Shown piece after piece: positions 17,362 through 25,062 of a stretch of DNA of 64,000 bases. Source of the stretch: an uncultured Sphingomonas sp. (GTDB lineage: Bacteria > Pseudomonadota > Alphaproteobacteria > Sphingomonadales > Sphingomonadaceae); NCBI RefSeq assembly GCF_913062585.1, contig NZ_CAJXWX010000020.1, positions 1 through 64,000 of the forward strand, in the 5' to 3' direction. Position numbers and translations under genes: made by a program. Within the stretch, counting starts at the first letter, position 1; each line of letters starts with the position of its first letter. The notes below the pieces were generated by a model that was given only the letters and a program-made list of their open reading frames with translations, had not been told where the DNA came from and did no database searches.

Positions 17362-18678
17362 TCAGGGCCGCGTCTTTGCGACCTCGACTGAATAGACGTG
17401 GCTCGCGCCCTGCATGTTGGAACGGAAGACCAGCCATTTGCCGTCGGGCGTGAAATTGGCATTGGGCTCCAGCCGGTAATCCTGCGCTTTCATGTTGACG
17501 AGCTTTTCCGCCTCGAACACGCCGGGCTGGATCAGCGTGTCGGCATCGGGTGCGCGGATGCCCGCGACATCGGGAATGGCGCGCGGGCGGAGAAGGTAGA
17601 GCCATTTGCCGTCGGGCGCATGGGCGACCATCTCGCTATCGCCACCATCGCCGGAAAAGAGCGTGCCGTCGGGCGAGCTGTGGAAATGCACCGACCATTC
17701 ATTGCGGTTCAGGTGATAGCGGGTCCGCTTGCCGCTCGCGATCTCATAGCCAGCGACCCAGAAATCCTCGCCGCGCGGGGTTTGCAGGTCGTACCAGATT
17801 GTCCGTCCGTCATGCGAGAACCATTCGTGCCCGGCAATCTCCATGTTCATGGTGCGGGTGTGGATCTTGCGCGGGCTGTCATTGGGCCGATCGACGCGCA
17901 TCAGCCAGAGCCGGTCGACCTTGTGCCAAGGCCCCTCGTGACAGAACATCAACAGGCCCGTATCGGTCGGCGAGAATTGTAGATGATTGAGCCAGTCGGT
18001 CGCGCGGTGGACGATGCGCTTCTGGCCGGTGCGCGTGTCGATGACGAACATCGCCATGGGCACCCGCGCCTCCAGCCGCTCGTTCATCCGCACTTCCTTG
18101 GCCTCGGCATAGGTCAGCCGTTTGCCGTCTGGCCCGGTCGCCCGGTAATCGGCCTGATCGTAGCGGGCATCCTTCTTGGCGAAGAGGGCCAGCGTGTCGG
18201 ACGATGCCTTGGGATCGGTCTCGACCCCGCCCAGCAGCGTTTCGTCGGCGTTGATCGTCTGGATGTCGCCCTGCGCGATCGTGGCAATCTTGCGGGCTTT
18301 ACCGCTGTCGATATCGGCGGCCCAGATGGTCTTGGGCCCCTGACCGTCGGCGCTTTGCGTCTGGTAATAGACGGTCCGCGTCCGGTGGCCGGTGAAGAGG
18401 AGGCGGAACGGCCCCGCGATCGGCACGATGGTCTTCAACACGCGGGTCTTCAGGTCGACCGAAGCGATGCCCCTGGGCGTCGAGATCAGCAGCTTGTCGC
18501 CCTGCGGCGTATAGCCGTTGAAGTTGAAATAGAGGCTGGCACTGCCCGGCTCGTCCGACAGGCGGACGATGCGGTGGCCGGTATCGGGATCGACCCACTC
18601 GCGCGGTGGCGCGGTGTCCGCCGCGAGCGCGACGGATGGGGCCGCCAGCGCCAGCAGCATCGCTGCCCCAAGCCTCAT
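17362..18678 (-). CDS. Oligogalacturonate lyase, PL22, with signal peptide
   Basis: Splits unsaturated and saturated digalacturonates by beta-elimination into 5-keto-4-deoxyuronate units. It has 438 residues with a seven-bladed propeller pattern. Family motifs include REWVDPDTGHRIVRLSD, FNFNGYTPQGDKL, FCHEGPWHKVDRLW and GHEWFSHDGRTIWYD, with His residues of the Mn-binding site in these segments. It starts at ATG 18678 in an ATGA overlap with the dehydrogenase gene. The N-terminus MRLGAAMLLALAAPSVALA is a clear signal peptide, so this copy is periplasmic, whereas the enterobacterial enzyme is cytoplasmic. Confidence 0.92.
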   Translation of the reverse strand: MRLGAAMLLALAAPSVALAADTAPPREWVDPDTGHRIVRLSDEPGSASLYFNFNGYTPQGDKLLISTPRGIASVDLKTRVLKTIVPIAGPFRLLFTGHRTRTVYYQTQSADGQGPKTIWAADIDSGKARKIATIAQGDIQTINADETLLGGVETDPKASSDTLALFAKKDARYDQADYRATGPDGKRLTYAEAKEVRMNERLEARVPMAMFVIDTRTGQKRIVHRATDWLNHLQFSPTDTGLLMFCHEGPWHKVDRLWLMRVDRPNDSPRKIHTRTMNMEIAGHEWFSHDGRTIWYDLQTPRGEDFWVAGYEIASGKRTRYHLNRNEWSVHFHSSPDGTLFSGDGGDSEMVAHAPDGKWLYLLRPRAIPDVAGIRAPDADTLIQPGVFEAEKLVNMKAQDYRLEPNANFTPDGKWLVFRSNMQGASHVYSVEVAKTRP

Positions 18679-19454
18679 TGCAGGTTCACATAAGCGCCGC
18701 CATCGACCAGCAGCGCCGCGCCGGTGACATAGCGCGCCATGTCGGAGGCGAGGAAGACGGCGGGCCCCGCCATATCCTCCGGCACGCCCAGCCGCCCCAG
18801 TGGCACGCGGCCTTCCATATATTTGCGCTTGGCCTCGTCGGCGAGGTCGTCCTTGTTGATCTCGGTCAGGATGGTGCCGGGGAGCAGCGAGTTGCAGCGG
18901 ATATTGTGACGGCCGAGCGCGATGGCCGCCGACTGCATCAGCGAATGCAGTCCTGCCTTGGTCGGGGTATAGTGCGTCTGATACTCCCCGCCGACGAGCG
19001 CGGAGATAGAGGAGACGGCGATGATCGACCCGCCATGGCCCTGTTCGACCATCTGCCGCGCCGCCGCCTGGCACATATAATAGCCGCCATGCAGGTTGAC
19101 CTGCATCGTCCGCTCGAACGTCTCGACCGGCATGTCGAGGAAGCTGTGGAAGGGGCAGATGCCCGCGTTCGACACCATCACATCGACCTTGCCGAACGCC
19201 TCGACCGCGCGGGCGATGAAGTCGGTGGCGGTCGCAGGATCGGCGACGTCGCCCTGGATCGCCACCGCGCGGCGGCCATGCGCCTCTATGCCCGCGACGC
19301 ACTGCGCCGCGCCGTCCGAGTCGCGCGCATAGTTGATCGCGACATCCGCGCCATGTTCGGCCGCGCCGATGGCGATCGCCCGGCCGATGCCCGTCGAGGC
19401 GCCGGTGACGACGACGGTTTTTCCTTCCAGCAGCTTCACGGCCTTGCTCCTCAT
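18675..19454 (-). CDS. lra1: L-rhamnose 1-dehydrogenase (SDR)
   Basis: Oxidises L-rhamnose to L-rhamnono-lactone, the first step of the non-phosphorylating rhamnose route. Classical SDR of 259 residues: TGASTGIG cofactor motif, NAG at about 98, catalytic Ser in SSISALVGG, YTPTK (Tyr-x3-Lys) and C-terminal VDGGAYVNLQ. The residues after beta-2 are INYAR rather than an Asp, which favours NADP+. By itself the SDR fold does not fix the substrate. The assignment rests on divergent transcription from genes for all later steps of the pathway. It is first in the operon with PL22 and GH28. Confidence 0.82.
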   Translation of the reverse strand: MRSKAVKLLEGKTVVVTGASTGIGRAIAIGAAEHGADVAINYARDSDGAAQCVAGIEAHGRRAVAIQGDVADPATATDFIARAVEAFGKVDVMVSNAGICPFHSFLDMPVETFERTMQVNLHGGYYMCQAAARQMVEQGHGGSIIAVSSISALVGGEYQTHYTPTKAGLHSLMQSAAIALGRHNIRCNSLLPGTILTEINKDDLADEAKRKYMEGRVPLGRLGVPEDMAGPAVFLASDMARYVTGAALLVDGGAYVNLQ

Positions 19455-19501
19455 CCTGTTCGTCTGCTCACTTGGCCGACCGGTTTTTGCAAAACAACCG
19501 A

Positions 19502-19549
19502 TTGACCTTCAGAGTCTCAACAATTAGCATCCTATTCCATAAAGTGAGA
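19502..19549 (+). promoter_or_regulatory. Promoter and candidate IclR operator, copy 4 (divergent rhamnose operons)
   Basis: Plus-strand promoter-like TTGACC (19502-19507), 17-bp spacer, TAGCAT (19525-19530). The related operator CCATAAAGTGAGA begins at 19537, where transcription would start. This is the weakest of the four sites (the right half is degenerate). It lies 83 nt from the lra1 start and 22 nt before a short leader frame at 19571, so it could control both directions. Confidence 0.5.
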
Positions 19550-19570
19550 AAGTAAAGCCGGGAGGATCGG

Positions 19571-19618
19571 ATGCGGGGCGGTTGCCAAAGGACGCAGGCC
19601 AGCGAGGGCGGGCGATGA
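19571..19618 (+). CDS. Possible 15-residue leader peptide before lra3
   Basis: An ATG preceded by GGGAGGA at near-ideal spacing opens a 15-codon frame ([15 protein letters not shown]) whose TGA overlaps the lra3 ATG as ATGA. It is the best ribosome-binding site in the region, and lra3 itself has only a modest one. Translation of this frame would deliver ribosomes to lra3 (coupling). It could instead be a chance frame. No run of a single regulatory codon is seen. Confidence 0.35.
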   Translation: MRGGCQRTQASEGGR

Positions 19619-20802
19619 GCCTGTCGCGGATCAAGCATGTCCGCGCCTTCGTCGCGCGCGGGGCAGGGGCCGATTATCATGACCAGGGCGCCGGCCACTG
19701 GATCGACGATCACATCGCCACGCCGATGAGCCGCTATCCCGAATATCGCCAGTCGCGGCAGAGCTTCGGCATCAACGTGCTCGGCACGCTCGTGGTCGAG
19801 ATCGAGGCCGAGGACGGCACGATCGGCTTCGCGGTGACGACTGGCGGCGAGCCCGCCGCCTATATCGTCGAGAAGCATCTCGCGCGCTTCCTCGAAGGCC
19901 GCTCGCCGGTCGAGGTCGAGAAGATCTGGGACCAGGTGTATTTCTCGACCCAATATTATGGTCGCAAGGGGTTGGTCGTGAACGCGATCTCCGGCGTCGA
20001 CCTGGCGCTATGGGATCTGCTCGGCAAGCTGCGCGGCGAGCCGGTCTATCACATGCTGGGCGGCGCGGTCCGTGACGAGCTGCAATTCTACGCCACCGGC
20101 GCGCGGCCCGACATCGCCAAGGAGCTGGGCTTCATCGGCGGCAAGCTGCCGCTCCATCACGGTCCGGCCGAGGGGCTGGAAGGGATGGAGAAGAACATCG
20201 CGCTGCTCGCCGACATGCGCGCCAAATGCGGTGACGATTTCTGGCTGATGTACGATTGCTGGATGGCGCTCGACCTGGATTACGCCACCCGGCTCGCGCA
20301 CCGCGCCTGGAACGAATGCGGGCTGAAATGGATCGAGGAGGCGCTGAGCCCCGACGATTACTGGGCCTATGCCGAACTGCGCAAGAAGGCCCCGCCGGGC
20401 CTGCTCGTCACCACCGGCGAGCATGAGGCGACCCGCTGGGGCTTTCGGATGCTGATCGACATGGGCTGCTGCGACATCATCCAGCCCGATGTCGGGTGGT
20501 GCGGCGGCGTCACCGAGCTCATCAAGATCGCCAACTATGCCGACAGCCGCGGGGTGATGATGATCCCGCACGGATCGAGCGTCTATAGCTATCACTTCGT
20601 CATCACCCGGCACAATTCGCCCTTCGCCGAATTCCTGATGATGCACCCCGGCCCGACCGAGGTGGTGCCGATGTTCGCGCCGCAGCTGCTGGGCGAGCCG
20701 GTGCCGCAGAATGGTCGCATCCGGGCGAGCGAACTCGACAAGCCCGGTTTCGGGGTCGAGCTGAACGCCGACGTGCCGCTCCACCGCCCTTACACCCATT
20801 GA
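19615..20802 (+). CDS. lra3: L-rhamnonate dehydratase
   Basis: Enolase-superfamily enzyme that dehydrates L-rhamnonate to 2-keto-3-deoxy-L-rhamnonate. It has 395 residues from ATG 19615 ([12 protein letters not shown]); a TTG at 19582 in the same frame is less likely. Metal ligands and catalytic residues appear in order: YDCWMALD (Asp), KWIEEAL (Glu), [12 protein letters not shown] (Glu), [11 protein letters not shown] and [12 protein letters not shown] (His general base). The N-terminal capping segment has [22 protein letters not shown], typical of rhamnonate dehydratases rather than other acid-sugar dehydratases. First full gene of the plus-strand operon; its ATG is overlapped by the stop of a possible leader frame. 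Confidence 0.93.
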   Translation: MSLSRIKHVRAFVARGAGADYHDQGAGHWIDDHIATPMSRYPEYRQSRQSFGINVLGTLVVEIEAEDGTIGFAVTTGGEPAAYIVEKHLARFLEGRSPVEVEKIWDQVYFSTQYYGRKGLVVNAISGVDLALWDLLGKLRGEPVYHMLGGAVRDELQFYATGARPDIAKELGFIGGKLPLHHGPAEGLEGMEKNIALLADMRAKCGDDFWLMYDCWMALDLDYATRLAHRAWNECGLKWIEEALSPDDYWAYAELRKKAPPGLLVTTGEHEATRWGFRMLIDMGCCDIIQPDVGWCGGVTELIKIANYADSRGVMMIPHGSSVYSYHFVITRHNSPFAEFLMMHPGPTEVVPMFAPQLLGEPVPQNGRIRASELDKPGFGVELNADVPLHRPYTH

Positions 20803-20812
20803 GGATTTTCCC

Positions 20813-21676
20813 ATGAAACTCTGCCGTTATGGTCAAAAGGGCGTGGAAAAGCCCGGTATGGTCGATGCCCAGGGGCGCATCCGCGACCTGTCCGGCATGA
20901 TCGACGATGTCACGCCCGCCATGGTCACGCCCGAGGCGCTGGATCGCCTGCGCAGCGTGGACCCCGAAACCCTGCCGCTGGTCGAGGGCGAGCCGCGCTA
21001 CGGCGTGCCGGTCGCCGGTATCGGCAAGTTCATCGCGATCGGCCTCAACTATGCCGACCACGCCAAGGAATCCGGGCTGGAGCCGCCGCCCGAGCCGATC
21101 TTCTTCACCAAGGCGATTTCCTGCCTGACCGGCCCCAACGACCCGGTCATGATCCCCAAGGGCGCGGAAAAGACCGACTGGGAGGTCGAGCTGGGCGTCG
21201 TGATCGGCAAGACCTGTCGCTATGTCGAGGAAGCCGACGCGCTGGATCATGTGGCGGGCTATGTGCTGGCCAATGACGTGTCCGAGCGGGCGTACCAGAA
21301 GGAGCTGGGCAGCCAGTGGGACAAGGGCAAGGGGTGCGACACCTTCGGGCCCGTGGGACCGTGGCTGGTGACGCCGGACGAGCTGGGCGACTGCCAGGAC
21401 CTCGACATGTTCCTCGACGTCAACGGGCGGCGGATGCAGACGGGCAATACCCGGACCATGATCTTCCCGGTGGCGGAATGCATCGCCTATGTCAGCCGCT
21501 TCATCACGCTGCATCCCGGCGATCTGCTCATCACCGGCACCCCGCCCGGCGTGGGCGAGGGGCAGAAGCCCGACAAGATCTTCCTGAAGCCGGGCGACAC
21601 CATGCATTTGGGCATCGCCAAGCTGGGCGAACAGCGCCAGACCTGCATCCCTTTCGCGATGGAGCTTCCCCAGTGA
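20813..21676 (+). CDS. lra6: 2,4-diketo-3-deoxy-L-rhamnonate hydrolase (FAH family)
   Basis: Cleaves 2,4-diketo-3-deoxy-L-rhamnonate to pyruvate and L-lactate, the last step of the modified rhamnose route. Fumarylacetoacetate-hydrolase fold, 287 residues. Metal-site motifs are IGLNYADHAKE, DWEVELGVVIGK (Glu and Glu) and GYVLANDVSERAYQKELGSQWDKGKGCDTFGP, with ITGTPPGVGEGQ near the C-terminus. It starts 10 nt after lra3 and its TGA overlaps the GTG of the next gene. FAH proteins act on many diketo acids; rhamnose specificity is inferred from neighbours. Confidence 0.88.
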   Translation: MKLCRYGQKGVEKPGMVDAQGRIRDLSGMIDDVTPAMVTPEALDRLRSVDPETLPLVEGEPRYGVPVAGIGKFIAIGLNYADHAKESGLEPPPEPIFFTKAISCLTGPNDPVMIPKGAEKTDWEVELGVVIGKTCRYVEEADALDHVAGYVLANDVSERAYQKELGSQWDKGKGCDTFGPVGPWLVTPDELGDCQDLDMFLDVNGRRMQTGNTRTMIFPVAECIAYVSRFITLHPGDLLITGTPPGVGEGQKPDKIFLKPGDTMHLGIAKLGEQRQTCIPFAMELPQ

Positions 21677-22422
21677 CGATCTACGGGGGGCGCTTTGCGG
21701 GGCGGTCCGCGATCGTGACCGGGGCGGCCTCGGGCCTGGGTTGCGAGGTCGCGCGCCGCATCGTCGCAGAGGGCGGCACGGTCGTGCTCTGGGATGTCGA
21801 TCGCGACAAGCTGGCGGTGGCGGCCGATGTGATCGGCGCAATCCATTACGAGGCCTTCGACATCGCCGATGTCGCGGCGGTCGAGCGGGCGACCGCCACC
21901 AGCGTGTCGGTGCTGGGCAAGGTCGACATTCTGGTCTGCTCGGCCGGGATCACCGGCGCGACGGCCAGCGTGCAGGACTATCCGCTCGACAGCTGGCAGC
22001 GGGTGGTGGACATCAACCTGAACGGCGTCTTCTACTGCTGTCGCTCGGTGGTGCCGCATCTGCTGGCGAACGGCTATGGCCGGATCGTCAACGTCGCCTC
22101 GGTCGCGGGCAAGGAGGGCAATCCCAATGCCTCGGCCTATTCGGCGACCAAGGCGGGGGTGATCGGCTTTACCAAGTCGCTGGGCAAGGAACTGGCGGCC
22201 AAGGGCGTCATCGCCAATGCGATCACCCCGGCGACCTTCGAGAGCCCGATCCTCGCCCAGCTGCCGCAAAGCCAGGTCGATTACATGCGCGGCAAGATCC
22301 CGATGGGGCGGCTGGGACAGGTGAGCGAGACGGCGGCGATGGTCTGCTTCATGGCGTCGGAGGAGTGCAGCTTCACCACCGCCTCGACCTTCGACACGTC
22401 CGGTGGACGGACGACCTATTGA
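21673..22422 (+). CDS. lra5: 2-keto-3-deoxy-L-rhamnonate 4-dehydrogenase (SDR)
   Basis: Oxidises 2-keto-3-deoxy-L-rhamnonate at C4, making the diketo acid cleaved by the preceding gene product. It has 249 residues from a GTG start that overlaps the lra6 stop (GTGA). SDR motifs are TGAASGLG, CSAGIT, NVASVAG, YSATK and the C-terminal FDTSGGRTTY. The sequence LWDVDRDK after beta-2 has the Asp that selects NAD+, in contrast to the probable NADP+ enzyme encoded by lra1. Its stop and the next ATG share one base (TGATG). Confidence 0.87.
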   Translation: MTIYGGRFAGRSAIVTGAASGLGCEVARRIVAEGGTVVLWDVDRDKLAVAADVIGAIHYEAFDIADVAAVERATATSVSVLGKVDILVCSAGITGATASVQDYPLDSWQRVVDINLNGVFYCCRSVVPHLLANGYGRIVNVASVAGKEGNPNASAYSATKAGVIGFTKSLGKELAAKGVIANAITPATFESPILAQLPQSQVDYMRGKIPMGRLGQVSETAAMVCFMASEECSFTTASTFDTSGGRTTY

Positions 22423-23324
22423 TGATCCCGTTCGTCGACGCGCATATCCATTTATGGGATTTGGGGCGGCTGCGCTATCCGTGGCTGACCCCGCCCTTCG
22501 TCGATGACGGGCCGAACGGCTCGGTCGAGGCGATCGCGCGGACCTATCAGCCCGCCGATTACCGGGCGGAGATGGCGCGGTGGAATGTCGTCGGCGCGGT
22601 GCATGTCGATGCAGGCGCGCATCCCGGGGACGCGCTGGCGGAGACCGAATGGCTGGAGGGGCTGGCCAAGGATGACGGACTGCCGACCGCCATCGTCGCC
22701 TTTGCCGCGCTTGACGATCCCGATCTCGATGCGACGCTGGCGGCGCATGTCCGGCACGGTCGCGTCCGGGGGATTCGCCATATCGTCAACTGGCATCCCG
22801 ATCCGCAGCGCAGCTACATGCCCCATGACGTGACGCGCGATGAAGCGTGGCAGCGGGGCTTTGCCCGGCTGGCCGCTTATGGCTTGTCCTTCGACCTGCA
22901 ATGCTATCCCGCGCAGATGCCGGGGCTCGCCAATTTGATTGCACGGCATCCGGACATTCCGGTGATCCTGAACCATGCGGGCATGGCGGTGCCCGGCGAT
23001 CCTGACGGCATCGGCGAATGGCGATGGGGACTGGCGGCGCTGGCGGCCTGTCCGAACGTCTCGGTCAAGCTGTCGGGCTTTGGTTTTGCCCGGCGCGACT
23101 GGACTCCTGCTTTCGTGCGCGACACGGTCCGCACCGTCATCGACCTGTTCGGCATGGATCGCGCGATGTTCGCCAGCGACCTGCCGACCGACCGCCTGTT
23201 CGGCAGCATCGACGCACAGATGGAGGCCTGTCATGCCGCCGTTATGGACTTCAGCGAAGAGGATCGCCGCGCGCTGTTCGGGCGTAACGCCGACCGCATC
23301 TATCGCATGGGACTGGGCTGCTGA
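22422..23324 (+). CDS. lra2: L-rhamnono-1,4-lactonase (amidohydrolase family)
   Basis: Opens L-rhamnono-lactone to L-rhamnonate, linking lra1 to lra3. It has 300 residues of the COG3618 amidohydrolase type: metal-binding HIHLWD at residues 8-13, RGIRHIVNW, ILNHAG, VSVKLSGFG and FASDLPTDR (late Asp ligand). It starts at ATG 22422, overlapping the lra5 stop. The family includes several sugar lactonases, including an L-fuconolactonase, so the substrate comes from operon context. Confidence 0.86.
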   Translation: MIPFVDAHIHLWDLGRLRYPWLTPPFVDDGPNGSVEAIARTYQPADYRAEMARWNVVGAVHVDAGAHPGDALAETEWLEGLAKDDGLPTAIVAFAALDDPDLDATLAAHVRHGRVRGIRHIVNWHPDPQRSYMPHDVTRDEAWQRGFARLAAYGLSFDLQCYPAQMPGLANLIARHPDIPVILNHAGMAVPGDPDGIGEWRWGLAALAACPNVSVKLSGFGFARRDWTPAFVRDTVRTVIDLFGMDRAMFASDLPTDRLFGSIDAQMEACHAAVMDFSEEDRRALFGRNADRIYRMGLGC

Positions 23325-23363
23325 CCGCGCCCGTTTAAGAGACAGGATTTGGGAGTGAACCGC

Positions 23364-24206
23364 ATGTACGATCGCACTTACTACGCCACCCACCCGGACA
23401 TGATGGAGTGCGTCTCCAATGACGAGCTGCGCGACCGCTATCTGATCCCGGACTTGTTCCGCACGGGCGAATGCGTGCTGAACTACACCCATGCCGAGCG
23501 TTTCGTGATCGGCGGCGTGGCGGTGGGCGATGCGCCCGTGAAGCTGCCCGACCAGACCGAGCCGAAATCGGCCGCCGGGCACCCTTTCCTGGAACGCCGC
23601 GAGCTGGCCATCGTCAATGTCGGCGCGGTCGAGGGCCGGGTGACGGTGGACGGCGAAATCTTCACATTGGGCAACAAGGACTGCCTCTATGTGACGATGG
23701 GCGCACGGGAAGTCTTCTTCGACGGGCAGGGCGCGCGTTTCTATCTCGCCTCCTGCCCGGCCCACAAGGCGTTCCAGACCCGCAAGCTGGGCATCGCCGA
23801 CGCCAATGCGCTGGATCGCGGAAGCCTGGAGGAATCCAACGAGCGGACCATCTATCAGCTGGTCATCCCTGGTGTCTGCGATAGCGCGCAGCTGGTGATG
23901 GGCCTGACCGTCCTGAAGCCGGGCAGCGTGTGGAACACGATGCCCCCGCACATCCATGAGCGTCGCAGCGAGATCTATTTCTATTTCGAGCTCGACAATC
24001 TCGACACCGACCGCGTCATGCACTTCATGGGTGAGGGCGAGGCGACCCGGCATCTGGTGGTGAAGAACGAGGAAGCGGTCATCTCGCCGCCCTGGTCGAT
24101 CCATATGGGTGCGGGCACCAAGGCCTATGCCTTTATCTGGGCGATGGCCGGTGAGAACCAGGACTATACCGACATGAACGTGCTCGACATCTGCCAGCTG
24201 GCCTGA
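23364..24206 (+). CDS. kduI: 5-keto-4-deoxyuronate isomerase
   Basis: Isomerises 4-deoxy-L-threo-5-hexosulose uronate (from unsaturated galacturonate) to 3-deoxy-D-glycero-2,5-hexodiulosonate. It has 280 residues, very close to the E. coli enzyme. A cupin Zn site is visible in [17 protein letters not shown] (His, His, Glu) with the later His in [11 protein letters not shown] 23364 was chosen because GGGAG precedes it; the frame extends 15 nt further to a TTG. It follows lra2 after a 39-nt gap, so the galacturonate branch is co-transcribed with the rhamnose branch. Confidence 0.97.
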   Translation: MYDRTYYATHPDMMECVSNDELRDRYLIPDLFRTGECVLNYTHAERFVIGGVAVGDAPVKLPDQTEPKSAAGHPFLERRELAIVNVGAVEGRVTVDGEIFTLGNKDCLYVTMGAREVFFDGQGARFYLASCPAHKAFQTRKLGIADANALDRGSLEESNERTIYQLVIPGVCDSAQLVMGLTVLKPGSVWNTMPPHIHERRSEIYFYFELDNLDTDRVMHFMGEGEATRHLVVKNEEAVISPPWSIHMGAGTKAYAFIWAMAGENQDYTDMNVLDICQLA

Positions 24207-24211
24207 GCGCG

Positions 24212-24967
24212 ATGACCCATCCCTTCGATCTTTCGGGGCGCGTCGCGGTCGTCACCGGCGCGAATACCGGCATCGGCCAGGCGATTGCGGTCGCGCTCGC
24301 CCAGGCGGGTGCCGATATCGCCTGCGTCGGCCGGACCCCCGCCGAGGAAACGGTCGCCTCGATCCGGGCACTCGGCCGCCGGGCGGAGATCATCTCCGCC
24401 GACCTGTCGACGATCGAGCCCGTCGACCGGGTCGTCACCGAGACACTGGAGCGGCTCGGTCGCCTCGACATCCTGGTCAACAATGCGGGCATCATCCGCC
24501 GCGCCGATGCGGTCGACTTTACCGAGGAAGACTGGGACGCGGTGGTCGACACCAATTTGAAGTCGGTGTTCTTCCTGTGCCAGGCGGCGGGGCGGCACAT
24601 GATCGCGCAAGGGTCGGGGCGGATCATCAACATCGCCTCGATGCTGACCTTTCAGGGCGGGATCCGCGTGCCGAGCTATACCGCGTCCAAGTCGGGAATC
24701 GGCGGCCTGACCAAGCTGCTCGCCAATGAATGGGCCAAACACGGCGTCACGGTGAATGCGATCGCGCCGGGTTACATCGCGACCAACAACACCGCCGCCC
24801 TGCAGGCCGACCCGGTCCGCAACACAGCGATCCTGGACCGCATCCCCGCCGCGCGCTGGGGCAATCCGGCGGACCTGGGCGGGGCGGCGGTCTTCCTGGC
24901 CTCCGACGCGGCGGCCTATGTCCAGGGGCATATCCTGGCCGTCGACGGCGGCTGGCTGGCACGTTGA
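24212..24967 (+). CDS. kduD: 2-dehydro-3-deoxy-D-gluconate 5-dehydrogenase
   Basis: SDR that reduces 3-deoxy-D-glycero-2,5-hexodiulosonate to 2-keto-3-deoxygluconate (KDG). It has 251 residues. The diagnostic KduD stretch ASMLTFQGGIRVPSYTASKS is present with TGANTGIG and IAPGYIATNNT. It starts 5 nt after kduI and ends the operon ahead of a long hairpin. The next steps (KDG kinase, KDPG aldolase) are not in this window. Confidence 0.96.
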   Translation: MTHPFDLSGRVAVVTGANTGIGQAIAVALAQAGADIACVGRTPAEETVASIRALGRRAEIISADLSTIEPVDRVVTETLERLGRLDILVNNAGIIRRADAVDFTEEDWDAVVDTNLKSVFFLCQAAGRHMIAQGSGRIINIASMLTFQGGIRVPSYTASKSGIGGLTKLLANEWAKHGVTVNAIAPGYIATNNTAALQADPVRNTAILDRIPAARWGNPADLGGAAVFLASDAAAYVQGHILAVDGGWLAR

Positions 24968-24968
24968 G

Positions 24969-25006
24969 ATGACGGGCCGGTCGGGGCGTTCCCGATCGGC
25001 CGTCAT
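24969..25006. terminator. Hairpin terminator after kduD
   Basis: A long imperfect hairpin: ATGACGG (24969-24975) pairs with CCGTCAT (25000-25006), and further pairing of GGCCG and TCGGG with CCCGA and CGGCC continues inward to a short loop. It lies between convergent kduD and the DUF2252 gene. There is no strong T-run. Confidence 0.6.
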
Positions 25007-25062
25007 ATCCTGCCGCACGAGCGACGGTTGCGGGTCTGGCGGTGCGCGGCCTTTCCCGGTCG

